From positions 68,721 through 132,720 of the forward strand of contig CAZJHX010000008.1 of the NCBI GenBank assembly GCA_964545715.1: a stretch of 64,000 nt of DNA, read 5' to 3'. The position numbers were made by a program, and so were the translations under genes. The notes beneath the pieces are model-generated. The model did not search any database, was not told the DNA's origin, and worked only from the letters and a program-made list of their open reading frames with translations. Origin of the DNA: CAZJHX01 sp964545715. Lineage in GTDB: Bacteria; Myxococcota_A; UBA9042; GCA-2863065. Position 1 is the first letter of the stretch. Every line of letters begins with the position of its first letter. Positions 52,482-62,900 of this stretch are shown one piece after another.

Positions 52482-52725
52482 CGGTCCCAGTTTCTCCAGG
52501 GGCCCAGATCCATCCGGGCGCTAATCGGCTCAGGGGCACATTGATCGCGCCCGGGATATGGGCGCGGGCAAACTCGGCCGGCGTGCGGACATCGACAAGC
52601 GCCGCCCCGGCCGTGACCGCGGCGCGCATCAGCGCCACCTGTTGCGGACTGCGCCTGGCGCCGGCGATGCGATAGCCCAGAAAGCCGATGGCGCCGATCG
52701 TCAGCGCGATGGTGAGTGGGTCCAT
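52309..52725 (-). pseudogene. Truncated rhodanese-domain membrane protein
   Basis: From ATG 52725 the frame encodes a transmembrane helix (DPLTIALTIGAIGFLGYRIAG) and the first half of a rhodanese domain (ALVDVRTPAEFARAHIPGAINVPLSRL). After about residue 75 the sequence becomes Arg/Cys/Pro-rich nonsense antisense to the end of the Cys-rich gene, up to 52309. The second half with the catalytic Cys loop is missing in all frames. It is therefore 3'-truncated, probably by a deletion or rearrangement that brought the convergent gene against it. Confidence 0.62.
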
Positions 52726-52782
52726 ATGGCGTAAGAGCCGGTAGCCCGCCGAAAGGTGCACACTTTTTGCGCGGGCGTCGGG

Positions 52783-53127
52783 CTACTCCACCATCTCCAG
52801 CGTGTCGCGCGCCCACGTGGCGTCCACATCGCGCAGCAGCTGCTTGGCCAGCTCGGCGATCACCGGCTCGTCGTGCCAGATCGCGCCCTCCAGAAAGCGC
52901 AGCTCCCGCGCGTCGTCGCGCCGTCCGCCAGCGATCGCTCGGCACCGGCCGCACAGCAGCGCCAGGGCCTCCAACTCGGGCTCGTCGTCCGGCCTGGTGT
53001 CGTACGGACGCAGCTCGTTGTCGCCGTCGCACAGCTCGCAGCGCCGCTTTGCGCGTCGCGCCAGGTCTTTGCCCAGCAGGTTGATCGCGTCCCTGCGCTC
53101 CTGATTCTTGTCGTATCCGCGTGCCAT
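52783..53127 (-). CDS. PhnA/YjdM-like zinc-ribbon protein
   Basis: The product is 114 residues. RRCELCDGDNEL (Cys30, Cys33) and LALLCGRCRA (Cys59, Cys62) form a zinc ribbon. LEGAIWHDEPVIAELAKQLLRDV, then WARDTLEMVE, corresponds to the C-terminal part of PhnA-type proteins. Despite the name, YjdM/PhnA is not required for phosphonate use, and its function is unknown. It is divergent from the phosphohexomutase with about 50 bp between them. Confidence 0.78.
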   Translation of the reverse strand: MARGYDKNQERRDAINLLGKDLARRAKRRCELCDGDNELRPYDTRPDDEPELEALALLCGRCRAIAGGRRDDARELRFLEGAIWHDEPVIAELAKQLLRDVDATWARDTLEMVE

Positions 53128-53176
53128 GCGCCGAGCCTACAGCAACCCGCCCCACCCGTGTTAACATGCCGCGCCG

Positions 53177-54850
53177 ATGACTGAACACGACGCGATTCGC
53201 CAGGCCGCCGAAGCCTGGATGGCCATGGACCCCGACCCCGAGACCCGGGCTGCCGCCGCACAGCTGCTGGCGGACGATGACGCCGTCGAGCTGGCCGGCT
53301 GCTTCGGTCGGCCGCTGCAGTTTGGTACGGCGGGCCTGCGCGGCTTGATCGGCCCCGGCCCGGGCCGGATGAATCGGGCCAACGTGATGCGCGTGACCGC
53401 GGGACTGGCGGCCTATCTGGGCCAGACGGTGCCCCGGGCACGCGAGCGCGGTGTGGTGATCGGCCATGATGCCCGGCGCGGCTCGGAGGTCTTTGCGGCA
53501 GACGCGGCGGGCGTGCTGAGCGCCGCGGGTTTTCGCGTCATCGTCTGTCCGCGCCACGCACCCACGCCGCTGGTGGCGTTTGCGCTGCTGCAATGTAAGG
53601 CGGCCGCCGGGATCGTGGTCACCGCGTCTCACAACCCGCCCGCCTACAACGGCTACAAGGTGTACTGGGACAACGGCGCGCAGATCATCCCGCCACACGA
53701 CGTCGGAATCGCGTCCGCCATCGCCGCCGTGACCGAGCCGCCGGCCCGCGACCAGCACCGCGTGGAGTCCGCCCCCGCATCGCTGATCGCCGACTTTCAG
53801 GCCGCCATCGCAGCGCAGGCGGAGGTCATCGAGGTCCCGGCCGGCGCTCCCGCCGTGGACGCGGTCTATACGGCGCTGCACGGCGTGGCGGGCTCGATCT
53901 GTGAGGCCACGATGGCCGGCGAAGGCCTGCGCGTGCATTCGGTGGCGGAGCAGGCACAGCCCGACGGCGCCTTCCCGACGGTGGCGTTTCCCAACCCGGA
54001 AGAGGACGGGGCCCTGGACCTGGCCGTGGCGCTGGCCGATGAGGTCGGCTCGGACCTGGTAATCGCCAACGATCCCGACGGAGACCGCCTCTCGGTGGCC
54101 GTGCGCTGGGACGGGGCCATTCGCCAGCTGACCGGCGACGAGATCGGCGCGCTGCTCGGAGATGCCCTGCTCGGCGCCCGCGGTGCCGTGTGCAACCAGG
54201 CCGAGCGCGCGTTTGTTGTGCGCACCATCGTCTCGTCCGAGCTGTTGGAGCGGGTCGCAGCGCATCACGGGGCGCGCTGCGTCGAGACGCTGACCGGCTT
54301 CAAGTGGATCTGGAACAAGGGGCTGGACCTCATCGGTGCGGGCGACACCTTCGTCTTCGGCTACGAAGAGGCCATCGGCTTCAGCTGCGGGACGGCCGTA
54401 CGCGACAAGGACGGCATCGGCGCCGCGGCGGTGTTGGCGCGAATCGCTCGCTCCGGGCGCGGCATCCGGCAGCGCCTGATCGACATCTGGGCACGTCACG
54501 GCTATGTCGGCACGCGGCAGAAGTCGATCGTGGACGCGGAGCCGGGCGGAGTCGAGCGTCACCGACAACGCATGCGAGCCCTGCGCGCGGCCCCGCCGAC
54601 CGAGGTGTCCGGCGTGGCGGTCACCCGAACACGCGACTTCGCGGCCGGAGGCGACCTCCCCCCCACCAACTGCTTTGCCCTGTGGCTGGCCGACGGCAGC
54701 CGGATCATGCTTCGGCCCAGCGGCACCGAGCCCAAGCTCAAGATCTACATGCAGGTCGACGAGGTGTGGTCAGACGGGGCTCAGATCGCCGCACAAAAAC
54801 GGCTCGATGCGCTCCAAAACGATGTCGTGAAATTGGTCCTGCGCGCATGA
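53177..54850 (+). CDS. Phosphoglucomutase/phosphomannomutase family (PGM2 type)
   Basis: The product is 557 residues, the size of PGM2-like phospho-sugar mutases. It interconverts hexose or pentose 1- and 6(5)-phosphates. Domain 1 has FGTAGLRGLIGPG and the phosphoserine loop VVTASHNPPAYNGYKVY with Ser151. The Mg2+ loop is ANDPDGDRLS (Asp299, Asp301, Asp303). The sugar-binding loop is FGYEEAIGFSCG, and the phosphate-binding loop RPSGTEPKLKIYM. All catalytic parts are intact. The deaminase gene follows after 18 bp, perhaps for nucleoside-sugar salvage (inference). Confidence 0.93.
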   Translation: MTEHDAIRQAAEAWMAMDPDPETRAAAAQLLADDDAVELAGCFGRPLQFGTAGLRGLIGPGPGRMNRANVMRVTAGLAAYLGQTVPRARERGVVIGHDARRGSEVFAADAAGVLSAAGFRVIVCPRHAPTPLVAFALLQCKAAAGIVVTASHNPPAYNGYKVYWDNGAQIIPPHDVGIASAIAAVTEPPARDQHRVESAPASLIADFQAAIAAQAEVIEVPAGAPAVDAVYTALHGVAGSICEATMAGEGLRVHSVAEQAQPDGAFPTVAFPNPEEDGALDLAVALADEVGSDLVIANDPDGDRLSVAVRWDGAIRQLTGDEIGALLGDALLGARGAVCNQAERAFVVRTIVSSELLERVAAHHGARCVETLTGFKWIWNKGLDLIGAGDTFVFGYEEAIGFSCGTAVRDKDGIGAAAVLARIARSGRGIRQRLIDIWARHGYVGTRQKSIVDAEPGGVERHRQRMRALRAAPPTEVSGVAVTRTRDFAAGGDLPPTNCFALWLADGSRIMLRPSGTEPKLKIYMQVDEVWSDGAQIAAQKRLDALQNDVVKLVLRA

Positions 54851-54868
54851 TCGTGTTAATTACGAGAC

Positions 54869-56101
54869 ATGTCAGAGCTCACCATCACGCGCGAGCTGAT
54901 CGAGGAGCTGCCCAAAACTGACCTCCACGTTCACCTCGACGGTTCGATCCGCATCCCCACACTGATCGAGCTGGCCAAGGCGAAGGACGTCACGTTGCCC
55001 TCGTACACCGAGGAGGGGCTGCACGACCTGGTCTTCCGAGAGCGCTATACCGATCTCGCCGAGTATCTCACCGGCTTCCAGTACACCTGCGCCGTGCTTC
55101 AGGACATCGAGTCCCTGGAGCGCGTCTCCTACGAGTTCGCCTGGGACAACATCAACGAGGGCGTCTGCTACGTCGAGCCGCGCTTTGCACCACAGCTGCA
55201 CATGGGCGAGGGGCGCACGTTCAACGACGTGATCTCGGCCGTGGACCGCGGTCTGCGGCGCGCCCGGGACGAGTACAACGCCAGCGACGCGGTCACCGAG
55301 AGCAAGAAGCCGGACTTTCAGTACGGCATCATCGTGTGCGCGCTGCGCATGTTCGCCGGCAACTTCTCCGAGTACTACGGGCAGCTGCTGGGGGTGCACT
55401 CGCATGCTCCACCCAAGAGCGTGTACGCCATGGCGTCCCTGGAGCTGGCTCGCGCGGCCGTGACCACCCGTCGCGAGTACGGCATCCCGATCGTGGGCTT
55501 CGACCTGGCCGGTCAGGAGAACGGCTACCCGGCGTCGGATCACGTCAAGGCCTATGCCTACGCGCACCAGCACTTCCTCAAGAAGACGGTACACGCCGGC
55601 GAGGCGTATGGGCCGGTCTCGATCTTCCAGGCGATCACGGCGCTGCACGCCGATCGCATCGGGCACGGCTACCACCTGTTCAGCCCCTGGCTGATCGAGG
55701 ATCCGGAGATCGACAAGCGCCGCTATATCGATGAGCTGGCGCAGTATCTCAGCGACCGGCGCATCACGATCGAGGTCTGCATCACGTCCAACCTGCAGAC
55801 CAACCCCAACCTGCGCATGGTCGAGCACCACGCCTTCCGCGACATGCTGAAGATGCGGCTGTCCGCCACCTTCTGCACCGACAACCGGACGGTGTCGCGC
55901 ACCACGGTCAGCAACGAGGTCCACACCGCGGTGGAGGCCTTTCACATGACGGCCCGCGAGATGCGCCACTACCTGATCTACGGCTTCAAGCGCAGCTTCT
56001 ACCCAGGGACATACCTGCAGAAGCGGGCCTACACGCGCACCGCCATCGACTACTACGACTCGGTTGTCGACCGCCACATGAAAGAACAGGGGGTCTCATA
56101 G
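54869..56101 (+). CDS. add: Adenosine deaminase family protein
   Basis: The product is 410 residues, longer than the usual 330-350. It hydrolytically deaminates adenosine or a related purine. Zinc ligands are His20 and His22 in DLHVHLDGS, His242 in HAGE (Glu245 is the proton shuttle) and Asp338 in FCTDNRTVS; RIGHGYHLF carries the other catalytic His. The second Asp of the usual TDD motif is Asn339, and an insert with SESKKPDF-like sequence is in the middle. These variations mean the exact substrate is uncertain. It is followed after 5 bp by the first giant kinase. Confidence 0.86.
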   Translation: MSELTITRELIEELPKTDLHVHLDGSIRIPTLIELAKAKDVTLPSYTEEGLHDLVFRERYTDLAEYLTGFQYTCAVLQDIESLERVSYEFAWDNINEGVCYVEPRFAPQLHMGEGRTFNDVISAVDRGLRRARDEYNASDAVTESKKPDFQYGIIVCALRMFAGNFSEYYGQLLGVHSHAPPKSVYAMASLELARAAVTTRREYGIPIVGFDLAGQENGYPASDHVKAYAYAHQHFLKKTVHAGEAYGPVSIFQAITALHADRIGHGYHLFSPWLIEDPEIDKRRYIDELAQYLSDRRITIEVCITSNLQTNPNLRMVEHHAFRDMLKMRLSATFCTDNRTVSRTTVSNEVHTAVEAFHMTAREMRHYLIYGFKRSFYPGTYLQKRAYTRTAIDYYDSVVDRHMKEQGVS

Positions 56102-56106
56102 CACGG

Positions 56107-59100
56107 GTGCCGCGCTTTCCCCGAGTTCCTGGATTCGACATGCGCGCCGTCCTCGGTCGCGGGGGGATGGCCACCGTCTATGACGCCGTCGACACCCGCT
56201 CGGGTCGCGCCGCCGCGGTCAAGATCATCGGCGGCGACCAGCTGACAGAGGCCGGTCGCAGCCGCTTCGAGCGCGAAGCCCGCGCCATGCTCAGCGTACA
56301 CCACCCCAACGTCTGCGCCGCCTACGACTTCGGCGAGCTGGACGACGGCCTGCTGTACCTGGCGATGGAGCGCCTGCACGGCGAAGACCTGCGCGCCCGC
56401 TTCCAGCGCGAGGGCCGGCTGCCGGTCGCCACCGCCGTCCGCATCGTGCGCGATGCCGCCGCCGGACTGGCTGCCGCCCACCGCCGCGGGCTGATTCATC
56501 GAGACGTCAAGCCGTCCAACATCTTCCTGGTGCGCACCAGCCCCAACTCGCCGCCCAACGTGAAGGTCGTGGACTTCGGCCTGGCGATCTTCTCGCACGG
56601 CGGCGACGGCGCCAAGGTCACCCGCACCGGCGAGATCGTCGGCACGCCCGGCTACATGGCCCCCGAGCAGACCCGAGGTGACCGCCGTGAGGACGGCCGC
56701 ACCGACATCTTCAGCCTGGGCGTGTGCCTGTATACGGCGATCACCGGGGTGTCGCCCTTCGGCAGCGACGCAGCGATCGCGATCGTGGTGCGCATGCTGA
56801 CGGTGGACCCTGAGCCGGTCCGCAATCTGTGCCCCGAGCTGCCCATCGAGCTGTGTGACCTGATCATGCGCGCCATGGCCCGCGATCCCGAGATTCGGCA
56901 CGAGTCCATGACCGCGTTTGTGGCCGCCCTGGACGAGCTGATCCCGTCGCTGTCGGACAAGGTGCCCAGCATCTGGCTGGCTGATACCGACGAGGTCCGC
57001 TACGAATACAATGCGCTGGAGGACGAGCAGCGCGTGGTCACCGCTATGGTGGCCAACGGCGTGCGCAACGTGCCCGAGGTCGTCGGCGTGATCCGGCGCT
57101 ACGGGGGCACCCCGACCGAGCTGTCGACCGATCAAGTGGTCGGCCTGTTTGGCGCCGAGAGCCTGCAGGGCGACGAGGCGGATCGCGCGGTGCGGGCGGC
57201 CCTGGCGCTGGAGTCCAACTGCCGTGTGATCGGCATTGGAACCGGCCGCGCCCAGCAGGGACACGGACACTTCTCCGGACAAGCGCTGATGGGGGCCGAA
57301 AGCGTCACGGCCGCGCTGCCCAGCGGTGTGCTGCTGGACGACCATACGCGCCAGAGAATCGGCCAGAAGTATGTGACGGAAGGCTCGCGCGTGATCCGCC
57401 TGGCCGACGCCATGCCGCAGGCGCAGCGGCTGGATCTCGTGGGGCGCGACGCCGAGCTGTCCGACATCGGCGGACGCATGCGGCGGGCCTTTGACGAGGA
57501 GGAGCCGGCCGGCGTGCTGCTGCTCGGTGCGCCCGGCGTGGGCAAGACGCGCCTGTGTCAGGAGTTGGTGGCCTCGATTCGGTTTGAGGATGCGACCGTG
57601 CTCACGTTCGAGGGGCGCGGAGAGTCCAACCGTCGCTACAGCAGCTGGCATGCGGTGGCGGTGGCGCTCAGGGAGCTGGCCGGTCTCACCGAGGACAGCC
57701 CGCCTGAGCGCTGCATCGAGGTGATGCGCGAGCTGGCCGCCGAGGCCGGCGCCGAGGACCCGTGCGGCTACTTCCTGGCAGCGGCGATGGGCGCCGAGCT
57801 ACCGGCCGGGATCAGTGACGCGATCGACACGGCGCGCAGCGAGCCGAAGGTGATGCGCTATCAGGTCGTCAACGCGCTGGGCGACTTTCTGGAGGCGTGC
57901 ACGGCCGAGTCGTCGGTGCTCTTTGTCATCGAGGACGTCCAGTGGGCGGACTCGGCCTCGCTGGAGCTGGCCGAGATCCTGTCGAACCGGATGCAGCGCG
58001 CGCCGTTCTTTGTGCTGATGACCGGGCGGCCGCACGCGATCACCGAGCGGGCGGAGCTCTTCGAGAGCCCGATCCTGGAGCAGCGCCACATCAAGGAGCT
58101 GTCGCGCAAAGCGGCCGGGACGCTGGCCAACAAGGCGCTGGGCGGCCTGTCCGCGGAGATCACCGACACCATTGTCGACGTTATCGCGGAGCACTCGGCG
58201 GGTAACCCGTTTTTCATCATCGAGATCGTGGACCACATCTCGGAGAAGCTGATCGCGCACGGCGCCGACGGCTTTGACCGCGACGCCTTTACGTTGCCGC
58301 TGACGGTTGAGGCGGCCGTCCAGTCGCGCCTGGATCACCTGCCCGCGACGGACAAGGACCTGCTGAAGCGGGCGTCGGTCTTCGGTGAGCGCTTCTGGCG
58401 CGAAGCGCTGGAGGCCCAGGGCGGTCCGGAGATCGGGGACGCGCTGGCGCGGCTGTGGCGTGGTGGCCTGGTGCTGAAGCTGGCGCGACGGGATGTGCGG
58501 CTGGCGGGCTTCGAGGAGTACGCCTTCAAGCACCGGGTCGTTCGAGAGGTCGCGCATGGGATGCTGACCCGCGCTCAGAGGCGCGCGCTGCACGAGGCGG
58601 CGGGGCGCTGGCTGGCGGCGATTCCTCAGGCGCCGATCGCCGAGGCGGCGGGGCATCTGTCCGAGGGCGGCAACGCTCGTGCGGCGGCGCCGTTATGGGC
58701 TGGGGCGGCGGAGCAGGCGCGGCGCGACGGTGACCTGTCGGGCGTGCTCAAGAACCTGGATCGCGCGCTGCAAGGCACCGAGGATCCTGAAGAGGCGGCC
58801 CGCTTGAGGCTGCTGCGGATCACCGCGGCGGTCGAGAGCGGTCACTACGATATCGCTGAGGCCGAGCTGCGCGACCTGGAGCCGCAGCGTCCGCTGACGG
58901 ACGTCGGTATGGAGGCGCAGGCGCTGTTCTGGCAGGGCAGGGTGGAGCGGGTCCACAAGGGCAGCGGCAGCGGTCAGAACCATCGCGCGGCGCATGCGCT
59001 GTTTGGGCATGCGGCCGAGCTTTATGAGCAGGTCGGCGATATGCCGGGGCTGGCGCGCACGCTGGCGTCCATGGGGATCTCCGAGAGCTATGGCGGCCTG

Positions 59101-59961
59101 GGCACGGGACGCGAGTTGGCGGAGCGCGCGGTGGCGGTTGCGGGTGAGAATCGGCGGGCGCGGGCCCAGGCGCTGGCGTCGCTGTCGCTGCTGCTGACCA
59201 ACGCCGGCTTGCTGTCCGACGCACGCGCGGCGGCGGAGCGGGCGCTGGATGACGCGGTCTCGGCGGGCGATCTGGCGCTGGAGGTATCGGTGCGCGGCGA
59301 CCTGGCGTATCTGCATGTGCAGCTGGGGTCTTACGCGGCGGCAGCGGACGCGCTGCGAGAGGTGATCGAGCAGGCCAAGCGTGTGGGCGATCTGAGGTCG
59401 CAGGGATACGCGTGGCACAACCTTGGGCTGGCGCTGCTGCGTTGTGGCCACCTGGAGCAGGCGCTGGACGCCGAGGACAAGGCGCTGGACATGGCGGCGG
59501 AGGGCGGCAACACGCGGCTGGCGGCGTACTGCCAGCTGTATCGCGCGCTGATCTTGCTGGAGACGGGTGAGCTGGATCGGGCCTTCAAGGCGGGCCAGTC
59601 GGCCCTGATCTCCAACGCGTGTACGGCCGAAGAGCCGTCGGTGCGGACGGCGCTGGCGATGATTCACCACGCGGCGGGACGTATCCAGGACGGGCTGGAA
59701 GAAGCCGATCGCGCGGCCTCTTTGCGCGAAGACGCGGGCGGTAGGATGCAAGAGCTTGAGGCGGAGCTCTTCTGGGTTAGGTCCGCGCTGTTGTACGATA
59801 GCGGCCTGAACGATGAAGGCGATGCAGTGCTTCAATCCGCTCGAACGATCATTTTAGAAGCTGCCGATACGGCGGCAGGCGGCAAACAAGCGCGGCGGCA
59901 GTTCCTTTGGGGGATCCCAGTGCATCGCTGGATTCTGGAGCTGACAGGAGACCGCGGCTGA
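56107..59961 (+). CDS. Ser/Thr kinase fused to cyclase-like, STAND ATPase and TPR regions (first copy)
   Basis: The product is 1284 residues from GTG 56107. The kinase domain (1-280) has Gly loop GRGGMATVYD, Lys39 (AAVKI), HRD Asp133, DFG Asp156 and GTPGYMAPEQ, so it is an active-looking RD kinase. Residues about 309-440 resemble a shortened class III nucleotide cyclase domain without the metal-binding Asp. A STAND/AAA module follows with Walker A GAPGVGKT (474-481, Lys480) and Walker B VLFVIEDVQWAD (604-615). The rest is helical TPR-like repeats. The layout is that of PknK-type signal integrators. The next gene is its paralogue. Confidence 0.9.
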   Translation: MPRFPRVPGFDMRAVLGRGGMATVYDAVDTRSGRAAAVKIIGGDQLTEAGRSRFEREARAMLSVHHPNVCAAYDFGELDDGLLYLAMERLHGEDLRARFQREGRLPVATAVRIVRDAAAGLAAAHRRGLIHRDVKPSNIFLVRTSPNSPPNVKVVDFGLAIFSHGGDGAKVTRTGEIVGTPGYMAPEQTRGDRREDGRTDIFSLGVCLYTAITGVSPFGSDAAIAIVVRMLTVDPEPVRNLCPELPIELCDLIMRAMARDPEIRHESMTAFVAALDELIPSLSDKVPSIWLADTDEVRYEYNALEDEQRVVTAMVANGVRNVPEVVGVIRRYGGTPTELSTDQVVGLFGAESLQGDEADRAVRAALALESNCRVIGIGTGRAQQGHGHFSGQALMGAESVTAALPSGVLLDDHTRQRIGQKYVTEGSRVIRLADAMPQAQRLDLVGRDAELSDIGGRMRRAFDEEEPAGVLLLGAPGVGKTRLCQELVASIRFEDATVLTFEGRGESNRRYSSWHAVAVALRELAGLTEDSPPERCIEVMRELAAEAGAEDPCGYFLAAAMGAELPAGISDAIDTARSEPKVMRYQVVNALGDFLEACTAESSVLFVIEDVQWADSASLELAEILSNRMQRAPFFVLMTGRPHAITERAELFESPILEQRHIKELSRKAAGTLANKALGGLSAEITDTIVDVIAEHSAGNPFFIIEIVDHISEKLIAHGADGFDRDAFTLPLTVEAAVQSRLDHLPATDKDLLKRASVFGERFWREALEAQGGPEIGDALARLWRGGLVLKLARRDVRLAGFEEYAFKHRVVREVAHGMLTRAQRRALHEAAGRWLAAIPQAPIAEAAGHLSEGGNARAAAPLWAGAAEQARRDGDLSGVLKNLDRALQGTEDPEEAARLRLLRITAAVESGHYDIAEAELRDLEPQRPLTDVGMEAQALFWQGRVERVHKGSGSGQNHRAAHALFGHAAELYEQVGDMPGLARTLASMGISESYGGLGTGRELAERAVAVAGENRRARAQALASLSLLLTNAGLLSDARAAAERALDDAVSAGDLALEVSVRGDLAYLHVQLGSYAAAADALREVIEQAKRVGDLRSQGYAWHNLGLALLRCGHLEQALDAEDKALDMAAEGGNTRLAAYCQLYRALILLETGELDRAFKAGQSALISNACTAEEPSVRTALAMIHHAAGRIQDGLEEADRAASLREDAGGRMQELEAELFWVRSALLYDSGLNDEGDAVLQSARTIILEAADTAAGGKQARRQFLWGIPVHRWILELTGDRG

Positions 59962-62900
59962 GCGCACTTCCAGAAGTCCCCGGCATCGAGTTGACCAACC
60001 TGATTGGCAGCGGTGGGATGGGTGCGGTTTTTGCGGGTCGCTACACGAACACCGGCAATCCGGTGGCGGTGAAGATCCTGCTGGGCACCGATACGCCGGA
60101 TGCGATGCGGCGCCGCTTCGAGCGCGAGGCCAAGGCGATGATGGGCCTCAAGCACCCGGGCGTGTGCCGCGCATACGACTTTGGCGCGCTGCCGGGTAAT
60201 CGGCTCTTCCTGGTGCTGGATCTACTGAAGGGCGAGGATCTGGGCCAGCGCCTGGACCGCAAGCGGGTCTTAAAGACCGCCGAGGTGCTCAGCATCGGGC
60301 TGGAGGCGGCGGCCGCGCTCAAGGCGGCGCATGACGCCGGTCTGGTGCATCGGGACATCAAGCCGTCCAACATCTTCATGCACAAGGGCGAGGACGGGGT
60401 CGAGGTCGTCAAGCTGCTGGACTTTGGGCTGGCGGTGGTTGCCGGGGGGGATGCCGCGGAGACGCGGATCACGCGCACGGGCGAGGTGCTGGGCACGCCG
60501 ATGTATATGGCGCCCGAGCAGGCCCGGGGCGACAAGAGCGAGGACCACCGCACGGACATTTATGGGCTGGGCGCGGTGCTCTATCGGGCGCTGGCAGGGG
60601 TGCCGCCGTTCGGTGCGGGGACCATGCTGGAGCTGCTGGTGAAGCTGCTGACCGAGCAGCCGACGCCGTTGAATGAGCTGCGCCCCGATCTGCCGGGCGG
60701 CCTGGTGAGCGTGCTGATGTCGGCGGTCTCGCCCGAGAAAGCGGATCGGCCGCTGAACGTGGCCGCGTTCGAGGCGCTGTTGACGGCGCAGCAGGGCGCA
60801 GTTGACGGCTTTGTGGACACGCACCGGCCGGCAAAGACCGGGGATCTATCAGACGCGCCCACGCTTGTTGACGAGCAGCGCGTGATGACGGTGATGCTGG
60901 CCAACGGCGTCAACGATCTCGATACGGTGATCCTGGCCATCGAGGACCAGGGCGGACGGGCCACGCCGCTGGGTGGGGGCCGCGTGGTGGGCCTGTTTGG
61001 CGGCGACGTGCGGCAGGGTGGCGAAGCCGTCCGGGCCGTGCGGTCGGCGCTGGCCATTCGCGACAAGGCGGCGGTGATCGGTATCGGCACCGGCCGGGCC
61101 ATCGGGGGCAAGGCGCACTTCTCGGGCCAGGCGGTGAACGCAGCTGAGGGGGCGACCCGGGTGCTGGACTCGGGCGTGGTCCTGGACGAGGCGACCGCGC
61201 GACGCGTCGAGGGCCGGTTTGCCATGGACGGAGCGCGGGTTGACCGCGAGGTGTCGTACGCGGCGGTGCGCGCCGAGCTGCCGCTGATTGGACGCGAGCT
61301 GGAGCTGGCCGAGCTGAAGGGCCATGCGCTGCGCGCGTTTGAGGATGAGGAGCCGGTGGCCGTGCTGGTGACGGGCCCGCCGGGCATCGGGCGCTCTCGG
61401 ATGCTGCGCGAGGCGACGGCGGCGATTTTGGAGGCGCAGCCGGACGTATTTGTGCTCAAGGCGCGCTGTGACAGCAACCGGCGGTATCAGAGTTGGTGGC
61501 TGGTCGCGACGGTGCTGCGCGGCTGGGCGCGGGTCGCTGAGGGGGCGCCGGACGATGAGGTCCGGGCGGTCATGCAGACCCTCGCGCAGGAGGCCGGGCT
61601 GGAGGAGCGCGCGGGACACCTGTTGGCGGCGGCGTTGGGTGCGCCGGTGCCGGCCGGGGTGTCGCCGGTGTTGGATGCGGCGCGGACGGATGCACAGCTG
61701 ATGCGCGACCAGATCGTGCAGGCGCTGGGCGACCTGATCGAGCGAAAGGCGCACGAAGGGCCGATTTTGATGGCGGTGGACGACATCCACCTGGCCGACG
61801 GGCCCAGCCTGGAGTACCTGTCGATCATGCTGCGTCGCCTGGAGGAGGGCGCGCTGGCGATCATCGCGACCGGCCGGGACCACACGATCCGGCTGCGGTC
61901 GGACGTCTTCGACAACGCGGATTTGCGCCGGGTGGAGCTGCGCGAGCTGTCTAGAAAGGCGGCGATCAAGCTGGCCGTGGCGGCCGGCGTGGACGAGCCG
62001 ATCGGCGACCTGGTGGCGCGCCAGAGCGGCGGAAATCCGTTGTTTGTGGAAGAGATCGTGAATGCGGTGGAGACGGGTGACCACGACGCCGAGACGACGA
62101 TCGGCTTCCGGATGCCGCTGACGATGGAGGCCGCGATTCAGGCGCGGCTGGACCACCTGCCGCCCGAGGACAAGGACCTGGTGAAGATCGCGTCGGTCTT
62201 TGGCGTGCGCTTCTACCGGCAGGGCCTGGATGCCCTGGGTGTGCCGGGCGCGGCGGCCAGCTTGAAGCGGCTGCGGCGTCAGAATCTGGTCGTGCGCGAC
62301 CGGACAGGCGACGAGACCACGGACGCGTTCAACTTCCGCGTCGGCGTGGTGCGCGACGTGGCGTACGGGATGCTGACCGACGACCAGCGCGCGGGACTGC
62401 ACCGCAAGGTCGGAGGCTGGCTGTGCGAGACCGGCGCGGGCAAGGCCAATGAGGTAGCGCGCCATCTGAGTCTGGGTGCGGATCATGAGGGCGCCTTGAC
62501 GTGGTGGGTGCGCGCCGGTGACGAGGCCAAGCGGGACGGCGACGTGGCGGCGGCGCTGGGTGCGCTGGAGCGTGCGCTGCCGGTGTCGGGCGACCGCGAG
62601 CTGGAGCTGCGGATCACGAGGTTGGAGTTGTGCGCCAGCATCGGCAACCTGGACGCGGGCGATGACGAGGCCCGGGCCATAGAGGCGCTGGCCGCCCAGA
62701 TGACGCCGAGGCAGGCCGCCGACATACTGCACTCAAAGGCCACGCTGCGTTACTGGCGCGCGGACTACAAGCGCGCTGCCGAGTACCTGGACGAGGCGAT
62801 CGCCCACTACGAGACGGTCGACGACACGAAGGCGCTGGGTAACGCACTGAGTTCGAAGTCGTTCGCGGCGTGCCTGGGCAACCTGGGCGACGCCCGAGGC

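Noticed and set aside
60849..62732. 627-codon minus-strand frame within the second giant kinase
   Set aside because: The plus strand carries conserved kinase, STAND and TPR sequence; the minus frame is Gln/Arg/His-rich shadow.
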